Origin: Actinomycetes bacterium | Lineage (GTDB): Bacteria; Actinomycetota; Actinomycetes; Actinomycetales; Dermatophilaceae | Direction of reading: 5' to 3' | Length of the DNA stretch: 64,000 nt | Assembly (NCBI GenBank): GCA_023420415.1 | Contig: JAEZWF010000043.1 | Coordinates: 1 to 64,000, forward strand | Part shown: piece after piece, positions 53,131 to 63,453 of the stretch | How the letters are laid out: the number at the start of each line of letters is the position of its first letter | How positions within the stretch are numbered: position 1 is the first letter of the stretch | Notes under the pieces: model-generated | Seen by the model: only the letters and a program-made list of their open reading frames with translations | The model's database searches: none | What the model was told of the DNA's origin: nothing | Program-made: the position numbers and the translations under genes

Positions 53131-54000
53131 TCAGCTCGCGCGGTCGCGGCGCCACTCGTAGGGGGTCGTGGTCGTCACCGTGACCAGGCCCGAGCGTTCG
53201 AGGATCGGGCGGGAGAACTCGGTCGAGTCGCTGTGCATGTACTTCTTGCCGTGGGCGATCGCGGACCGTGCGCGGGCGGAGGTGAGGGCGCGGTAGACGC
53301 CGCGGCCACGCCACGTCGGCAGCGTCGCGCCGCCCCAGACGCCGGCGAACTCGGTGCCCTCGACCGGTTCGAGCCGGCCCGCCGACACGACCTCGCCGTC
53401 GGCCTCGGCGACCCACATCTCCATGTCGTCGCGCGTGCGCAGGCGGTGGAAGATCTGGGCCTCCATCTCGGCGGCGAACGCCGGGCTGTCGTCGAAGACC
53501 GTGGCCTGCATCGCCAGCATCTGGCGGACGGCGTCGTCGTCGTGGGTGACCTCGCGCACCACGACTCCCTCGGGCAGCTCCACGTCGTAGGCGAGCAGAC
53601 GGGCCTCGCCGATCATCACCGACTCGGGCTCATCGGGACGAAACCCGTTGTCCACCAACGCCTCGTGCAACCCCGGCGCATGGTCGTGTCCGCGGGTCTT
53701 CCACTCGACGCGCACGATGTCGGGCATCGCGCGGTAGTGCGCCAGCGTCTCCTCGACGAGGCCGCGCACGGAACCCTCGTCGGCAGGCTGCCCGTCGACG
53801 TCGAGGTTCTTGTAGGTGACGAAGCCGCGGCCGCCGAGGTAGGTCGCCAGGACCAGCGGGCCGAGCCGGGGGGCGGTGAGCGCCGAGGAGAGCTCCTCAC
53901 GGAGCTGCTCGTCGTAGGCCGCGAGGAGGGTTGCCGGGTCGGCCGCGCCAGCGGTGTCTGGGGAGGAGCCGGAGGAGGAGCCGGGGGAGGAGTCGGTCAC
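53131..54000 (-). CDS. GNAT acetyltransferase
   Basis: 289 residues. After an Ser/Gly/Asp-rich 20-residue start and a unique N-terminal half comes a GNAT domain with LPTWRGRGVYRALTSARARSA near 235 and the following YMHSDSTEFSRPILERSGL. GTG at 54000 preferred; a TTG-based start further up would put MYAAW at a motif copy (54027). Substrate unknown. Last gene of the variable block before groES. Confidence 0.82.
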   Translation of the reverse strand: MTDSSPGSSSGSSPDTAGAADPATLLAAYDEQLREELSSALTAPRLGPLVLATYLGGRGFVTYKNLDVDGQPADEGSVRGLVEETLAHYRAMPDIVRVEWKTRGHDHAPGLHEALVDNGFRPDEPESVMIGEARLLAYDVELPEGVVVREVTHDDDAVRQMLAMQATVFDDSPAFAAEMEAQIFHRLRTRDDMEMWVAEADGEVVSAGRLEPVEGTEFAGVWGGATLPTWRGRGVYRALTSARARSAIAHGKKYMHSDSTEFSRPILERSGLVTVTTTTPYEWRRDRAS

Positions 54001-54087
54001 GCGGCGAGCCTCGCGCGGCGACCACGCGGCATACAAGTGGGTTTCCCGTCCGCCCTCGGCGAACGACGGGCGAACGACGACAGAACC

Positions 54088-54114
54088 TTGGCACTCGAGT
54101 TGACCGAGTGCTAA
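54088..54114. promoter_or_regulatory. CIRCE operator 1 (HrcA site)
   Basis: TTGGCACTC (54088-54096), nine bases, GAGTGCTAA (54106-54114). One position off the consensus TTAGCACTC-N9-GAGTGCTAA, which HrcA binds to repress groES-groEL. Confidence 0.92.
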
Positions 54115-54133
54115 CGGACGCCTAGATTTCGTG

Positions 54134-54160
54134 TTGGCACTCCGGTTCGCCGAGTGCTAA
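54134..54160. promoter_or_regulatory. CIRCE operator 2 (HrcA site)
   Basis: TTGGCACTC (54134-54142), nine bases, GAGTGCTAA (54152-54160), same arms as operator 1 and 46 bases downstream. Two sites before groES are usual in actinobacteria with tight HrcA control. Confidence 0.92.
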
Positions 54161-54263
54161 CCCGCAGCCACTTCGGTCGACCCCCGCGACGGCGACCGGA
54201 CGGGTGCACCCAGCTCCACCCCAACCTGTCCACTCCGACATTCCCGAAGGGGAGGTCACCATC

Positions 54264-54557
54264 GTGTCGGTTTCACTCAAGCCGCTCGAAGACCGCATCG
54301 TCGTCAAGAGCGTCGAGGCCGAGCAGACCACCGCGTCCGGCCTCGTCATCCCGGACACCGCGAAGGAGAAGCCCCAGGAGGGCGAGGTCCTCGCGATCGG
54401 CCCGGGTCGCATCGACGACAACGGCAACCGCGTCCCGCTCGACGTCAAGGTCGGCGACCGCGTGATCTACAGCAAGTACGGCGGCACCGAGGTCAAGCAC
54501 GGTGGGGATGAGCTGCTCATCCTCTCCGCGCGCGACGTGCTCGCCATCGTCGGCTGA
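54264..54557 (+). CDS. groES: Co-chaperonin GroES
   Basis: 97 residues. LKPLEDRIVVK, GLVIPDTAKEKPQEG and IYSKYGGTEVKHGGDELLIL are diagnostic. It caps the GroEL ring. GTG start after GGGGAGG. Controlled by two CIRCE elements. The gap to groEL1 has a motif-pair hairpin that could reduce readthrough. Confidence 0.97.
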   Translation: MSVSLKPLEDRIVVKSVEAEQTTASGLVIPDTAKEKPQEGEVLAIGPGRIDDNGNRVPLDVKVGDRVIYSKYGGTEVKHGGDELLILSARDVLAIVG

Positions 54558-54582
54558 CCCACCTGCGGCTGACAAAGGATCC

Positions 54583-54625
54583 GGTATGCCGTGAGCTCAC
54601 CCGCGTGGTGACCTCACGGCATACC
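54583..54625. repeat. Head-to-head GTATGCCG motif pair between groES and groEL1
   Basis: 13-bp perfect arms GGTATGCCGTGAG (54583-54595) and CTCACGGCATACC (54613-54625), 17-base loop, 25 bases after the groES stop and 43 before groEL1. May act as a partial terminator or RNA-processing site. Confidence 0.9.
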
Positions 54626-54668
54626 TGTTCCCGCCCCTGCTGAAACCAATTGGTAGAGAAGGACTTTC

Positions 54669-56285
<1,617 letters not shown>

Positions 56286-56310
56286 GCCACGCGGCATACC
56301 TCACGCCTGA

Positions 56311-56349
56311 CCGAAAGGGGCGCCTCCCGAGTGGGGGCGCCCCTTTCGG
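56311..56349 (+). terminator. Terminator after groEL1
   Basis: 14-bp arms CCGAAAGGGGCGCC (56311-56324) and GGCGCCCCTTTCGG (56336-56349), 11-base loop, 25 bases after the groEL1 stop. It also faces the convergent S4 gene. Confidence 0.85.
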
Positions 56350-56362
56350 CTTCGCGGCGCGG

Positions 56363-56584
56363 TCAGGTGCCGGCGACCACGAGGATGGTCTCGCCGGCAT
56401 ACTCCACGGTCTGGCCGGGGCGCACCTGGCTGCCGCGCCGCGGCACGGTCTCGCCATCGACCGACACCTCGCCGTTCTCGATGACGGCACGGGCCATCGC
56501 CCCGTCGTCGACGACCCCGGCGAGCTTGAGCAGCTGGCCGAGCCGGATCGACTCGTCCCGGATGGGAATCTCGAGGGTGCTCAC
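56363..56584 (-). CDS. S4-domain RNA-binding protein
   Basis: 73 residues, almost only an S4 fold: ESIRLGQLLKLAGVVDDGAMARAVIENGEVSVDGE (as IRLGQLLKLAGVVDDG, VIENGEVSVDGE) then VRPGQTVEY. Such YbcJ/RlbA-type small proteins bind structured RNA, possibly ribosomal. GTG start 19 bases after whiB3, so co-transcribed with it. Confidence 0.9.
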   Translation of the reverse strand: MSTLEIPIRDESIRLGQLLKLAGVVDDGAMARAVIENGEVSVDGETVPRRGSQVRPGQTVEYAGETILVVAGT

Positions 56585-56603
56585 GCCCTCGAGTATCGCG
56601 CGC

Positions 56604-56897
56604 TCAGCTCGCCGCGCGCACGCCCGTCCCGGTGTAGTGACGCTCCCGCTCGTCCTCGGTCATGGCACCCCACACGCCATACGGCTCGCGGACACGCAGC
56701 GCGTGCTCGCGGCACTGGTCGAGGACGGGACAGGCCAGACACACTTCCTTGGCCTTCGAGTCGCGTGAGCGACGGGCCGGCCCGCGCTCACCCTCAGGGT
56801 GGAAGAAGACCTCGGGGTTGATCTGTCGGCAAGACCCCTGCAACTGCCAGTCCCACCGGTCCGCGACCGGTCCTGGCAGCCGTGACAACTCAGCCAT
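56604..56897 (-). CDS. whiB3: WhiB-family iron-sulfur regulator, WhiB3 type
   Basis: 97 residues. Four cluster cysteines Cys23, Cys53, Cys56 and Cys62 (CLACPVLDQC), the G(V/I)WGG-like turn GVWGAMTEDE, and a basic tail. LPGPVADRWDWQLQG and FFHPEGERG closely match Mycobacterium WhiB3, and the position between groEL1 and guaB is the same. WhiB3 binds a [4Fe-4S] cluster and senses redox or NO, controlling lipid and stress genes with sigma factor. Confidence 0.93.
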   Translation of the reverse strand: MAELSRLPGPVADRWDWQLQGSCRQINPEVFFHPEGERGPARRSRDSKAKEVCLACPVLDQCREHALRVREPYGVWGAMTEDERERHYTGTGVRAAS

Positions 56898-57124
56898 GTC
56901 GTCCCTCTGCTCCCCGCGGCACCCTGCCGCACGTCTCGGACGCTAGTGCCGGGCTACCTGCGGATACGCCCAGCAGGAAGTAAGAAGTTGTTCAAGCCGG
57001 GACAGCGTTTCCCCTCCCTGTCCACATGGCGGTATGCCGCCCGCTCACCTGAGCGCGGAAGCCGGCCCGGGTGGGCGCCGGGAGCGCCTCCGGGACAGCG
57101 GGGACCGCGGTCTACCATTGGTGC

Positions 57125-58711
57125 ATGAGCCTTGGTGTGGACGCCCGACTGCCCGACCTCACCGCCCAGGCGGCACCCGCCGCGCCCTCGTCGCCCGCGC
57201 CGGACGCGGCGCCCGAGCCGAACCCGTTCGGCAAGCTCGGCCTCACCTACGACGACGTGCTGCTGCTGCCGGGCGAGACCGATGTGATCCCTTCTGACGT
57301 GGACACCAGCGCGCGCCTGACCCGCGAGATCTCGTTGCGGATCCCGTTGGTGTCGGCCGCGATGGACACCGTCACCGAGTCGCGCATGGCGATCGCCATG
57401 GCCCGTCAGGGCGGCATCGGCATCCTGCACCGCAACCTGTCGATCGAGGACCAGGCCTACCAGGTCGACCTGGTGAAGCGGACCCAGACCGGGCTCATCA
57501 GCAACCCCGTGACGATCGGCCCCGACGCCAGCCTCGAGGAGCTCGACAAGCTCGCGGGCGAGTACCGCATCTCAGGGTTCCCCGTGGTCGGCGACGGCGG
57601 CGAGCTGATCGGCATGATCACCAACCGCGACCTGCGCTTCACCCCCGTCGCGGAGTGGGCCACGACCCTGGTCCGCGACGTCATGACGCCCATGCCACTG
57701 GTGACCGGGCGCGTCGGCATCTCCCGTGACGAGGCGACGGCCCTGCTGCGCCAGCACAAGCGGGAGCGACTGCCGCTGGTCGACGACCAGGGCCGGCTCG
57801 CCGGGCTCATCACGGTCAAGGACTTCGTGAAGTCCGAGCAGTTCCCCGACGCGAGCAAGGACGACCACGGGCGACTGCTCGTGGGCGCGGCCATCGGGTT
57901 CTTCGGCGACGCCTGGGAGCGCGCGACCACGCTGGTCGACGCCGGGGTCGACGTCCTGGTCGCCGACACCGCCAACGGGCACGCCCGGCTGCTGCTCGAC
58001 ATGGTGCGCCGGCTCAAGTCCGACCCCGCCACGCGGCACGTCCAGGTGATCGGCGGCAACGTGGCCACCCGGGAGGGTGCACAGGCCCTCGTCGACGCCG
58101 GTGTCGACGCGGTCAAGGTCGGCGTCGGCCCGGGCTCGATCTGCACGACGCGGGTGGTGGCCGGGGTCGGGGTGCCCCAGGTGACCGCCATCCACGACGC
58201 CTCCCTGGCCTGTCGTCCGGCCGGCGTGCCGGTGATCGGCGACGGTGGTCTGCAGTACTCCGGTGACATCGCCAAGGCCCTCGTCGCCGGCGCCGACAGC
58301 GTCATGCTGGGTTCGCTGCTCGCCGGTTGCGAGGAGTCGCCGGGTGACCTCATCTTCGTCAACGGCAAGCAGTTCAAGGCCTACCGCGGCATGGGCTCGC
58401 TCGGAGCGATGGCCTCCCGCGGCAAGAAGTCCTACTCCAAGGACCGCTACTTCCAGGCCGACGTGAGCAGCGACGACAAGATCGTGCCCGAGGGCATCGA
58501 GGGCCAGGTCGCCTATCGCGGGCCCCTGGGCAACGTCGTCCACCAGCTCGTGGGGGGCCTGCACCAGTCGATGTTCTACGTCGGCTCGCGCACCATCCCC
58601 GAGCTCAAGGCGCGCGGCCAGTTCGTCCGGATCACCTCGGCCGGGCTCAAGGAGTCGCACCCGCACGACATCCAGATGACGGTCGAGGCGCCCAACTACG
58701 GCAGTCGCTGA
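57125..58711 (+). CDS. guaB: IMP dehydrogenase
   Basis: 528 residues. A 40-residue Ala/Pro-rich start, then LTYDDVLLLPGETDVIP, two CBS domains inserted at about 125-250, active-site loop GVGPGSICTTR with the catalytic Cys, and the late YRGMGSLGAM flap. First step of GMP synthesis from IMP. TACCAT nine bases before ATG suggests a leaderless promoter. Followed by guaB3. Confidence 0.97.
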   Translation: MSLGVDARLPDLTAQAAPAAPSSPAPDAAPEPNPFGKLGLTYDDVLLLPGETDVIPSDVDTSARLTREISLRIPLVSAAMDTVTESRMAIAMARQGGIGILHRNLSIEDQAYQVDLVKRTQTGLISNPVTIGPDASLEELDKLAGEYRISGFPVVGDGGELIGMITNRDLRFTPVAEWATTLVRDVMTPMPLVTGRVGISRDEATALLRQHKRERLPLVDDQGRLAGLITVKDFVKSEQFPDASKDDHGRLLVGAAIGFFGDAWERATTLVDAGVDVLVADTANGHARLLLDMVRRLKSDPATRHVQVIGGNVATREGAQALVDAGVDAVKVGVGPGSICTTRVVAGVGVPQVTAIHDASLACRPAGVPVIGDGGLQYSGDIAKALVAGADSVMLGSLLAGCEESPGDLIFVNGKQFKAYRGMGSLGAMASRGKKSYSKDRYFQADVSSDDKIVPEGIEGQVAYRGPLGNVVHQLVGGLHQSMFYVGSRTIPELKARGQFVRITSAGLKESHPHDIQMTVEAPNYGSR

Positions 58712-58846
58712 GACGGCATACGCCATCTGTCGGAGTCGCCGAGCCGCCCTTCGCGCATAGCCTGCCGTTCACGGTCTTTTTGGGCCGGGTAGGGGACGCC
58801 ACCAAGAACCATCGGCTCAGGCCGCGTGGCGCTGCGACGCCCCCTG

Positions 58847-58888
58847 ACACCCCGCCGTCGGCAACCCCCTCACCCGACGGCGGGGTGT
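58847..58888 (+). terminator. Strong hairpin in the guaB-guaB3 gap
   Basis: 15-bp perfect arms ACACCCCGCCGTCGG (58847-58861) and CCGACGGCGGGGTGT (58874-58888), 12-base loop, then a CT-rich run. It lies 135 bases after guaB and 58 before guaB3, so it may be a terminator for guaB or an attenuator for guaB3. Confidence 0.7.
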
Positions 58889-58946
58889 CCTCATCTCGGC
58901 GCGGCTCCGGTTCGGGGCTCGGGGCGCGGGCCGATAGCCTTGCGCG

Positions 58947-60068
58947 GTGACTGAGATCGAGATCGGCCGCGGCAAACGCGGACGACGGGCCTACTCCTTC
59001 GACGACATCGCGGTCGTGCCCTCCCGGCGCACCCGCGACCCCGAGGAGGTCTCGGTCGGCTGGCAGATCGACGCCTACCACTTCGACATCCCGGTCATCG
59101 CCGCGCCGATGGACTCGGTCATGTCGCCGGAGTCGGCCATCGCGCTCGGTCGCCTCGGCGGGCTGCCGGTCCTGGACCTCGAGGGCCTCTGGACGCGGTA
59201 TGCCGACCCCGCGCCGCTCCTGGCCGAGATCGCCACGCTCGACCCGGCCACCGCGACCGCGCGGATGCAGGAGCTCTACGCCGAGGACATCCAGCCCGAG
59301 CTGATCGCGCAGCGGCTGCGTGAGGTGCGCGAGGCGGGGGTGACGGTCGCTGGGGCCCTGAGCCCGCAGCGCACCCAGCAGTTCTGGAAGACCGTGGTGG
59401 ACGCCGGGGTCGACCTGTTCGTCATCCGCGGCACCACGGTCTCGGCCGAGCACGTGTCGGGTCGGGCCGAGCCCCTCAACCTCAAGCGGTTCATCTACGA
59501 GCTCGACGTGCCGGTCATCGTCGGCGGTGCGGCGTCGTACACCGCGGCACTGCACCTCATGCGGACCGGGGCGGCCGGCGTGCTGGTCGGCTTCGGTGGC
59601 GGCGCGGCGCACACGACGCGGCGCACCCTGGGCATCCACGCGCCCATGGCCTCGGCCATCGCCGATGTCGCGGCGGCCCGGCGGGACTACCTCGACGAGT
59701 CCGGCGGGCGCTACGTGCACGTCATCGCCGACGGTGGCATGGGCACCAGCGGCGACATCGTCAAGGCGGTTGCGTGCGGTGCCGACGCGGTCATGCTCGG
59801 GGCGGCGCTGGCGCGCGCCACCGAGGCGCCCGGTCGCGGGTTGCACTGGGGCTCCGAGGCGCACCACCCCGAGCTGCCGCGCGGCGAGCGGGTCGAGGTC
59901 GGCGCGGTGGCGCCGCTCGAGCAGATCCTGTTCGGGCCGGGCCGGCTCGCCGACGGCACGACCAACCTCGTCGGCGCGCTGCGCCGGGCGATGGCGACGA
60001 CGGGCTACTCCGACCTCAAGGAGTTCCAGCGGGTCGAGGTCGTCGTCGCGCCCTACCAGCAGAGCTGA
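58947..60068 (+). CDS. guaB3: GuaB3 family IMP dehydrogenase-related protein
   Basis: 373 residues, an IMPDH/GMP-reductase barrel without CBS domains: SFDDIAVVPSRRTRDPEEVSVGW (in part FDDIAVVPSRRTRDPE), PVIAAPMDSVMSPE, HVIADGGMGTSGDIVKAVACGADAVML. The usual catalytic Cys loop reads GGGAAHTTR here, so the nucleophile is missing. TAGCCT lies seven bases before GTG. In actinobacteria it follows guaB, but its own reaction is not settled. Confidence 0.93.
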   Translation: MTEIEIGRGKRGRRAYSFDDIAVVPSRRTRDPEEVSVGWQIDAYHFDIPVIAAPMDSVMSPESAIALGRLGGLPVLDLEGLWTRYADPAPLLAEIATLDPATATARMQELYAEDIQPELIAQRLREVREAGVTVAGALSPQRTQQFWKTVVDAGVDLFVIRGTTVSAEHVSGRAEPLNLKRFIYELDVPVIVGGAASYTAALHLMRTGAAGVLVGFGGGAAHTTRRTLGIHAPMASAIADVAAARRDYLDESGGRYVHVIADGGMGTSGDIVKAVACGADAVMLGAALARATEAPGRGLHWGSEAHHPELPRGERVEVGAVAPLEQILFGPGRLADGTTNLVGALRRAMATTGYSDLKEFQRVEVVVAPYQQS

Positions 60069-60087
60069 CCGCACAACCGAGCCACGC

Positions 60088-60106
60088 AAGTTACCTCTGG
60101 TAAGTA
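60088..60106. promoter_or_regulatory. Second TTAC-N5-GTAAGT operator, before the choD operon
   Basis: AAGTTAC-CTCTG-GTAAGTA. Its arms match 12 of 14 positions of the site at 1144-1162 (AACTTAC-TAATG-GTAAGTT). TAAGTA at 60101-60106 would be the -10, so a bound repressor would cover the promoter, as at the first site. Confidence 0.65.
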
Positions 60107-60133
60107 CGGCGCGCCGCGCCTAGGGTGGCCTCC

Positions 60134-61726
60134 ATGGCTCCGGAGACCATCGCCGATCCCGAGACCGACCCGACCGCCACGTATGCCGTGGACCCGGGGA
60201 CGGTGCGCCGCCTCGCCCGGCGGGTCGTGAGCGCGCCACGGGCCGAGCAGCACCGCAGCGTCACCCCGCTCACCGGGGCCCCGCTGGCGACACTCCCGCG
60301 CTCGACCCGCGAGGACGTCGCCGTGGCAGTCGACGCGGCCCGTGCGACCCAGCGGTCCTGGGCGCGCACGCCGATGGAGCTGCGGGAGCGGATCTTCCTG
60401 CGCTACCACGACCTCGTCCTCGCCCGTCAGGTCCAGCTGCTCGACCTGGTGCAGCTCGAGTCGGGCAAGACCCGTGCCCAGGCGTTCGAGGAGGTCGCCG
60501 ACGTCGCCATCGCCTCGCGGCACTACGCCCGCTCCGCGGCGGCATACCTGCGTCCCCGTCGCAGGGCGGGGCTGTTCCCGGTGCTCACCCAGAGCACCGA
60601 GTACCACCACCCGCGCGGTGTCGTCGGCATCGTCAGCCCGTGGAACTACCCGCTCAGCCTGGCGATCACCGACGCGATCCCGGCGCTCATGGCCGGCAAC
60701 GCGGTCGTGCTGCGCCCGGACGAGCAGTCCTCGCTCACCGCGCTCGCGGCGGTCGAGCTGCTCACCGAGGCCGGGCTGCCCGAGTCGGTGCTGCAGGTCG
60801 TGCTCGGCGACGGGCCGACCACCGGCCAGGCAGTCGTCGACCTCACCGACTACGTCTGCTACACCGGGTCGACCCCGACCGGGCGTGCGGTCGCGGCCTC
60901 CGTGGCCCCACGGCTCGTGGGGTACTCCCTCGAGCTGGGCGGCAAGAACGCGATGTACGTCGCCGAGGACGCCGACCTCGACCGGGCCGTCGACGGTGCC
61001 GTGCGAGCCTGCTTCTCCTCGGCCGGACAGCTGTGCATCTCGATCGAGCGGCTGCTGGTGCACGAGGAGGTCGCCGAGGAGTTCACCCGCCGGTTCGTCG
61101 AGGCCGTGCGGGCGATGCGGCTGAGCGGGGACCTGACCTTCGGCCCCGACATGGGGTCGCTCGTCGGCCAGGCGCAGCTCGACCGGGTCACCGCCCACGT
61201 CGAGGACGCGCGGGCCAAGGGCGCCACGGTCCTCACCGGCGGCCGCCCGCGACCCGACCTCGGCCCCTACTTCTACGAGCCCACCGTCCTCGAGGGCGTC
61301 ACCGCCGCGATGGACCTGCGCGACGACGAGACCTTCGGCCCGGTCGTGTCGATCTACCGGGTCCGAAGCGACGACGAGGCGATCCGCTTCGCCAACGACA
61401 CCGACTACGGCCTCAACGCCTCGGTCTGGACTCGCGACGTCGCACGGGGGCGGCGCATCGCGACCGCCATCCAGGCCGGGACGGTCAACGTCAACGAGGC
61501 GTATGCCGCGGCATGGGGGAGCGTCGCCAGCCCGATGGGCGGGATGAAGGCGTCGGGTGTCGGGCGGCGGCACGGCGCCGAGGGCATCCTGAAGTACACC
61601 GAGTCGCAGAACGTCACCGCGCAGTACGCCGTGCCGATCGCCCCGGCGTTCGGGATGAGCCAGGAGACGTACGCCAAGGTGATGACCGGGGCGCTGCGCG
61701 CACTCAAGGCGCTCGGGCGCCGATGA
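60134..61726 (+). CDS. Aldehyde dehydrogenase (succinate-semialdehyde dehydrogenase type)
   Basis: 530 residues. NAD(P)-binding SPWNYPLSLAI near 170, catalytic Glu in LELGGKNAM, Cys in SAGQLCISIERL near 297, and late NDTDYGLNASVWT. Close in pattern to succinate-semialdehyde dehydrogenase (GabD2 of mycobacteria), but fatty or sterol-derived aldehydes are possible. ATG chosen after GGGTGG; a GTG lies three codons upstream. It overlaps choD by ATGA. Confidence 0.92.
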   Translation: MAPETIADPETDPTATYAVDPGTVRRLARRVVSAPRAEQHRSVTPLTGAPLATLPRSTREDVAVAVDAARATQRSWARTPMELRERIFLRYHDLVLARQVQLLDLVQLESGKTRAQAFEEVADVAIASRHYARSAAAYLRPRRRAGLFPVLTQSTEYHHPRGVVGIVSPWNYPLSLAITDAIPALMAGNAVVLRPDEQSSLTALAAVELLTEAGLPESVLQVVLGDGPTTGQAVVDLTDYVCYTGSTPTGRAVAASVAPRLVGYSLELGGKNAMYVAEDADLDRAVDGAVRACFSSAGQLCISIERLLVHEEVAEEFTRRFVEAVRAMRLSGDLTFGPDMGSLVGQAQLDRVTAHVEDARAKGATVLTGGRPRPDLGPYFYEPTVLEGVTAAMDLRDDETFGPVVSIYRVRSDDEAIRFANDTDYGLNASVWTRDVARGRRIATAIQAGTVNVNEAYAAAWGSVASPMGGMKASGVGRRHGAEGILKYTESQNVTAQYAVPIAPAFGMSQETYAKVMTGALRALKALGRR

Positions 61727-63453
61727 CGGCGGTCGGGTCGAGCCGGGGAGAAGCGTTCGACCAGGGCGGTTTCGACCATGACGTGCTCGTCATCGGGTCC
61801 GGTTTCGGTGGGTCGGTGGCTGCCCTGCGGCTCGCCGAGAAGGGGTACCGCGTCCACGTGGTCGAGTCCGGGCGCCGGTTCGCCGACGAGGACTTCGCCA
61901 GGACGTCGTGGGACGTGCGCAACTACCTGTGGGCGCCGCGGCTCGGCTGCTTCGGGGTGCAGCGCGTGCACAAGCTGCCCGACGTGATGATCCTCGCGGG
62001 TGCCGGTGTCGGGGGCGGCTCGCTCAACTACGCCAACACGCTCTACGTTCCTCCGGAGCCGTTCTTCCGCGACCGGCAGTGGGCCGACATCACCGACTGG
62101 CAGGCCGAGCTCGCGCCCCACTACGAGACCGCGAGCCGCATGCTCGGGGTCGTCGAGAACCCGTGCGAGGGCGTCGTGGAGGACGTCATGCGCGGCGCCG
62201 CGCAGGACATGGGCGTCGGAGACACGTTCCGCAAGACCCCCACCGGAGTCTTCTACGGCATGCCCGGACGCCGCGTCCCCGACCCCTACTTCGGCGGCGC
62301 CGGCCCCGGCCGCACCGGCTGCACCCAGTGCGGCAACTGCATGGTCGGGTGCCGGGTCGGTGCCAAGAACACCCTGGTCAAGAACTACCTCGCGCTCGCG
62401 GAAAAGCTCGGCGTCACCATCGAGCCGATGCGCACCGTGGTGCGCGTGGCGCCTCGCCCCCAGGGCGGGTATGCCGTGACGCACGAGGCGACGGGCGCGT
62501 GGTTCCGGCGCGAGCGGCATACCGTCACTGCGCAGCAGGTCGTCTTTGCCGCGGGCACCTGGGGCACGCAGAAGCTGCTCCACACGATGCGGGACGAGGG
62601 CGTGCTGCCGCGGCTGTCGGCGAAGCTCGGGTGGCTGACCCGCACCAACTCCGAGGCGCTGGGCGGGTCGATGGTCGAGCGTGTGCCGGACGGCATCGAC
62701 CTCTCCCACGGGGTCGCGATCACGTCGTCGTTCCACCCCGACGAGGACACCCACGTCGAGAACGTGAGGTACGGCAAGGGCTCGAACGCGATGGGTGCGC
62801 TCGCCACCATCCTCGTGCCGGGCGGGCGGCTGCCGAGGCCGGTGCAGTTCCTCGTCGAGGCGGCCAGGCACCCGCTGGTCTTCGTGCGGTCGCTGTCGCA
62901 GTACAGGTGGAGCGAGCGCACGATCATCGGGCTCGTGATGCAGAGCCGCGACAACTCGCTGCAGGTGCGGGGCCGCCGCGGCCGGTTCGGCGGGCGGTCG
63001 CTCACGTCGCGCCAGGGGCACGGCGAGCCCAACCCGGCATACATCCCCGCGGGCCAGGAGGCGATGAAGGCGATCGCCGCCCGGCTGCGTGAGGCGACCG
63101 GGCTGCGGGCGTTCCCCGGCGGATCGCTGGGCGAGATCGCGAACATCCCGCTCACCGCGCACTTCCTCGGCGGGGTCGTCATCGGGGCCGACCCGTCCCG
63201 CGGCGTGATCGACCCCTACCACCGGGTCTGGGGCTACCCCGACCTGCACGTCGTGGACGGGTCGGCGGTGTCGGCCAACCTCGGGGTCAACCCCTCGCTG
63301 ACCATCACCGCCCAGGCCGAACGCGCGATGTCGCTGTGGCCGGGACGGGGAGAAACCGACGTGCGGCCGGCCCAGGGCGCGGGCTACGAGCGGCTCGAGC
63401 CGGTGCCGGCGGGTATGCCGGTCGTGCAGCGTTTCGGGGCCGCCTCCGCGTGA
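61723..63453 (+). CDS. choD: GMC-family oxidoreductase, ChoD (cholesterol oxidase-like)
   Basis: 576 residues. FAD motif VIGSGFGGSVAALRL near 22, ILAGAGVGGGSLNYANTLYVP, and C-terminal GYPDLHVVDGSAVSANLGVNPSL. Closely similar to Mycobacterium tuberculosis ChoD (Rv3409c) in sequence and position after guaB3. Cys200, Cys203, Cys206 and Cys210 form C-x2-C-x2-C-x3-C, a ferredoxin-like spacing. Biochemical cholesterol oxidase activity is disputed for ChoD; a steroid or lipid alcohol is probable. Coupled to the aldehyde dehydrogenase. Confidence 0.92.
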   Translation: MTAVGSSRGEAFDQGGFDHDVLVIGSGFGGSVAALRLAEKGYRVHVVESGRRFADEDFARTSWDVRNYLWAPRLGCFGVQRVHKLPDVMILAGAGVGGGSLNYANTLYVPPEPFFRDRQWADITDWQAELAPHYETASRMLGVVENPCEGVVEDVMRGAAQDMGVGDTFRKTPTGVFYGMPGRRVPDPYFGGAGPGRTGCTQCGNCMVGCRVGAKNTLVKNYLALAEKLGVTIEPMRTVVRVAPRPQGGYAVTHEATGAWFRRERHTVTAQQVVFAAGTWGTQKLLHTMRDEGVLPRLSAKLGWLTRTNSEALGGSMVERVPDGIDLSHGVAITSSFHPDEDTHVENVRYGKGSNAMGALATILVPGGRLPRPVQFLVEAARHPLVFVRSLSQYRWSERTIIGLVMQSRDNSLQVRGRRGRFGGRSLTSRQGHGEPNPAYIPAGQEAMKAIAARLREATGLRAFPGGSLGEIANIPLTAHFLGGVVIGADPSRGVIDPYHRVWGYPDLHVVDGSAVSANLGVNPSLTITAQAERAMSLWPGRGETDVRPAQGAGYERLEPVPAGMPVVQRFGAASA

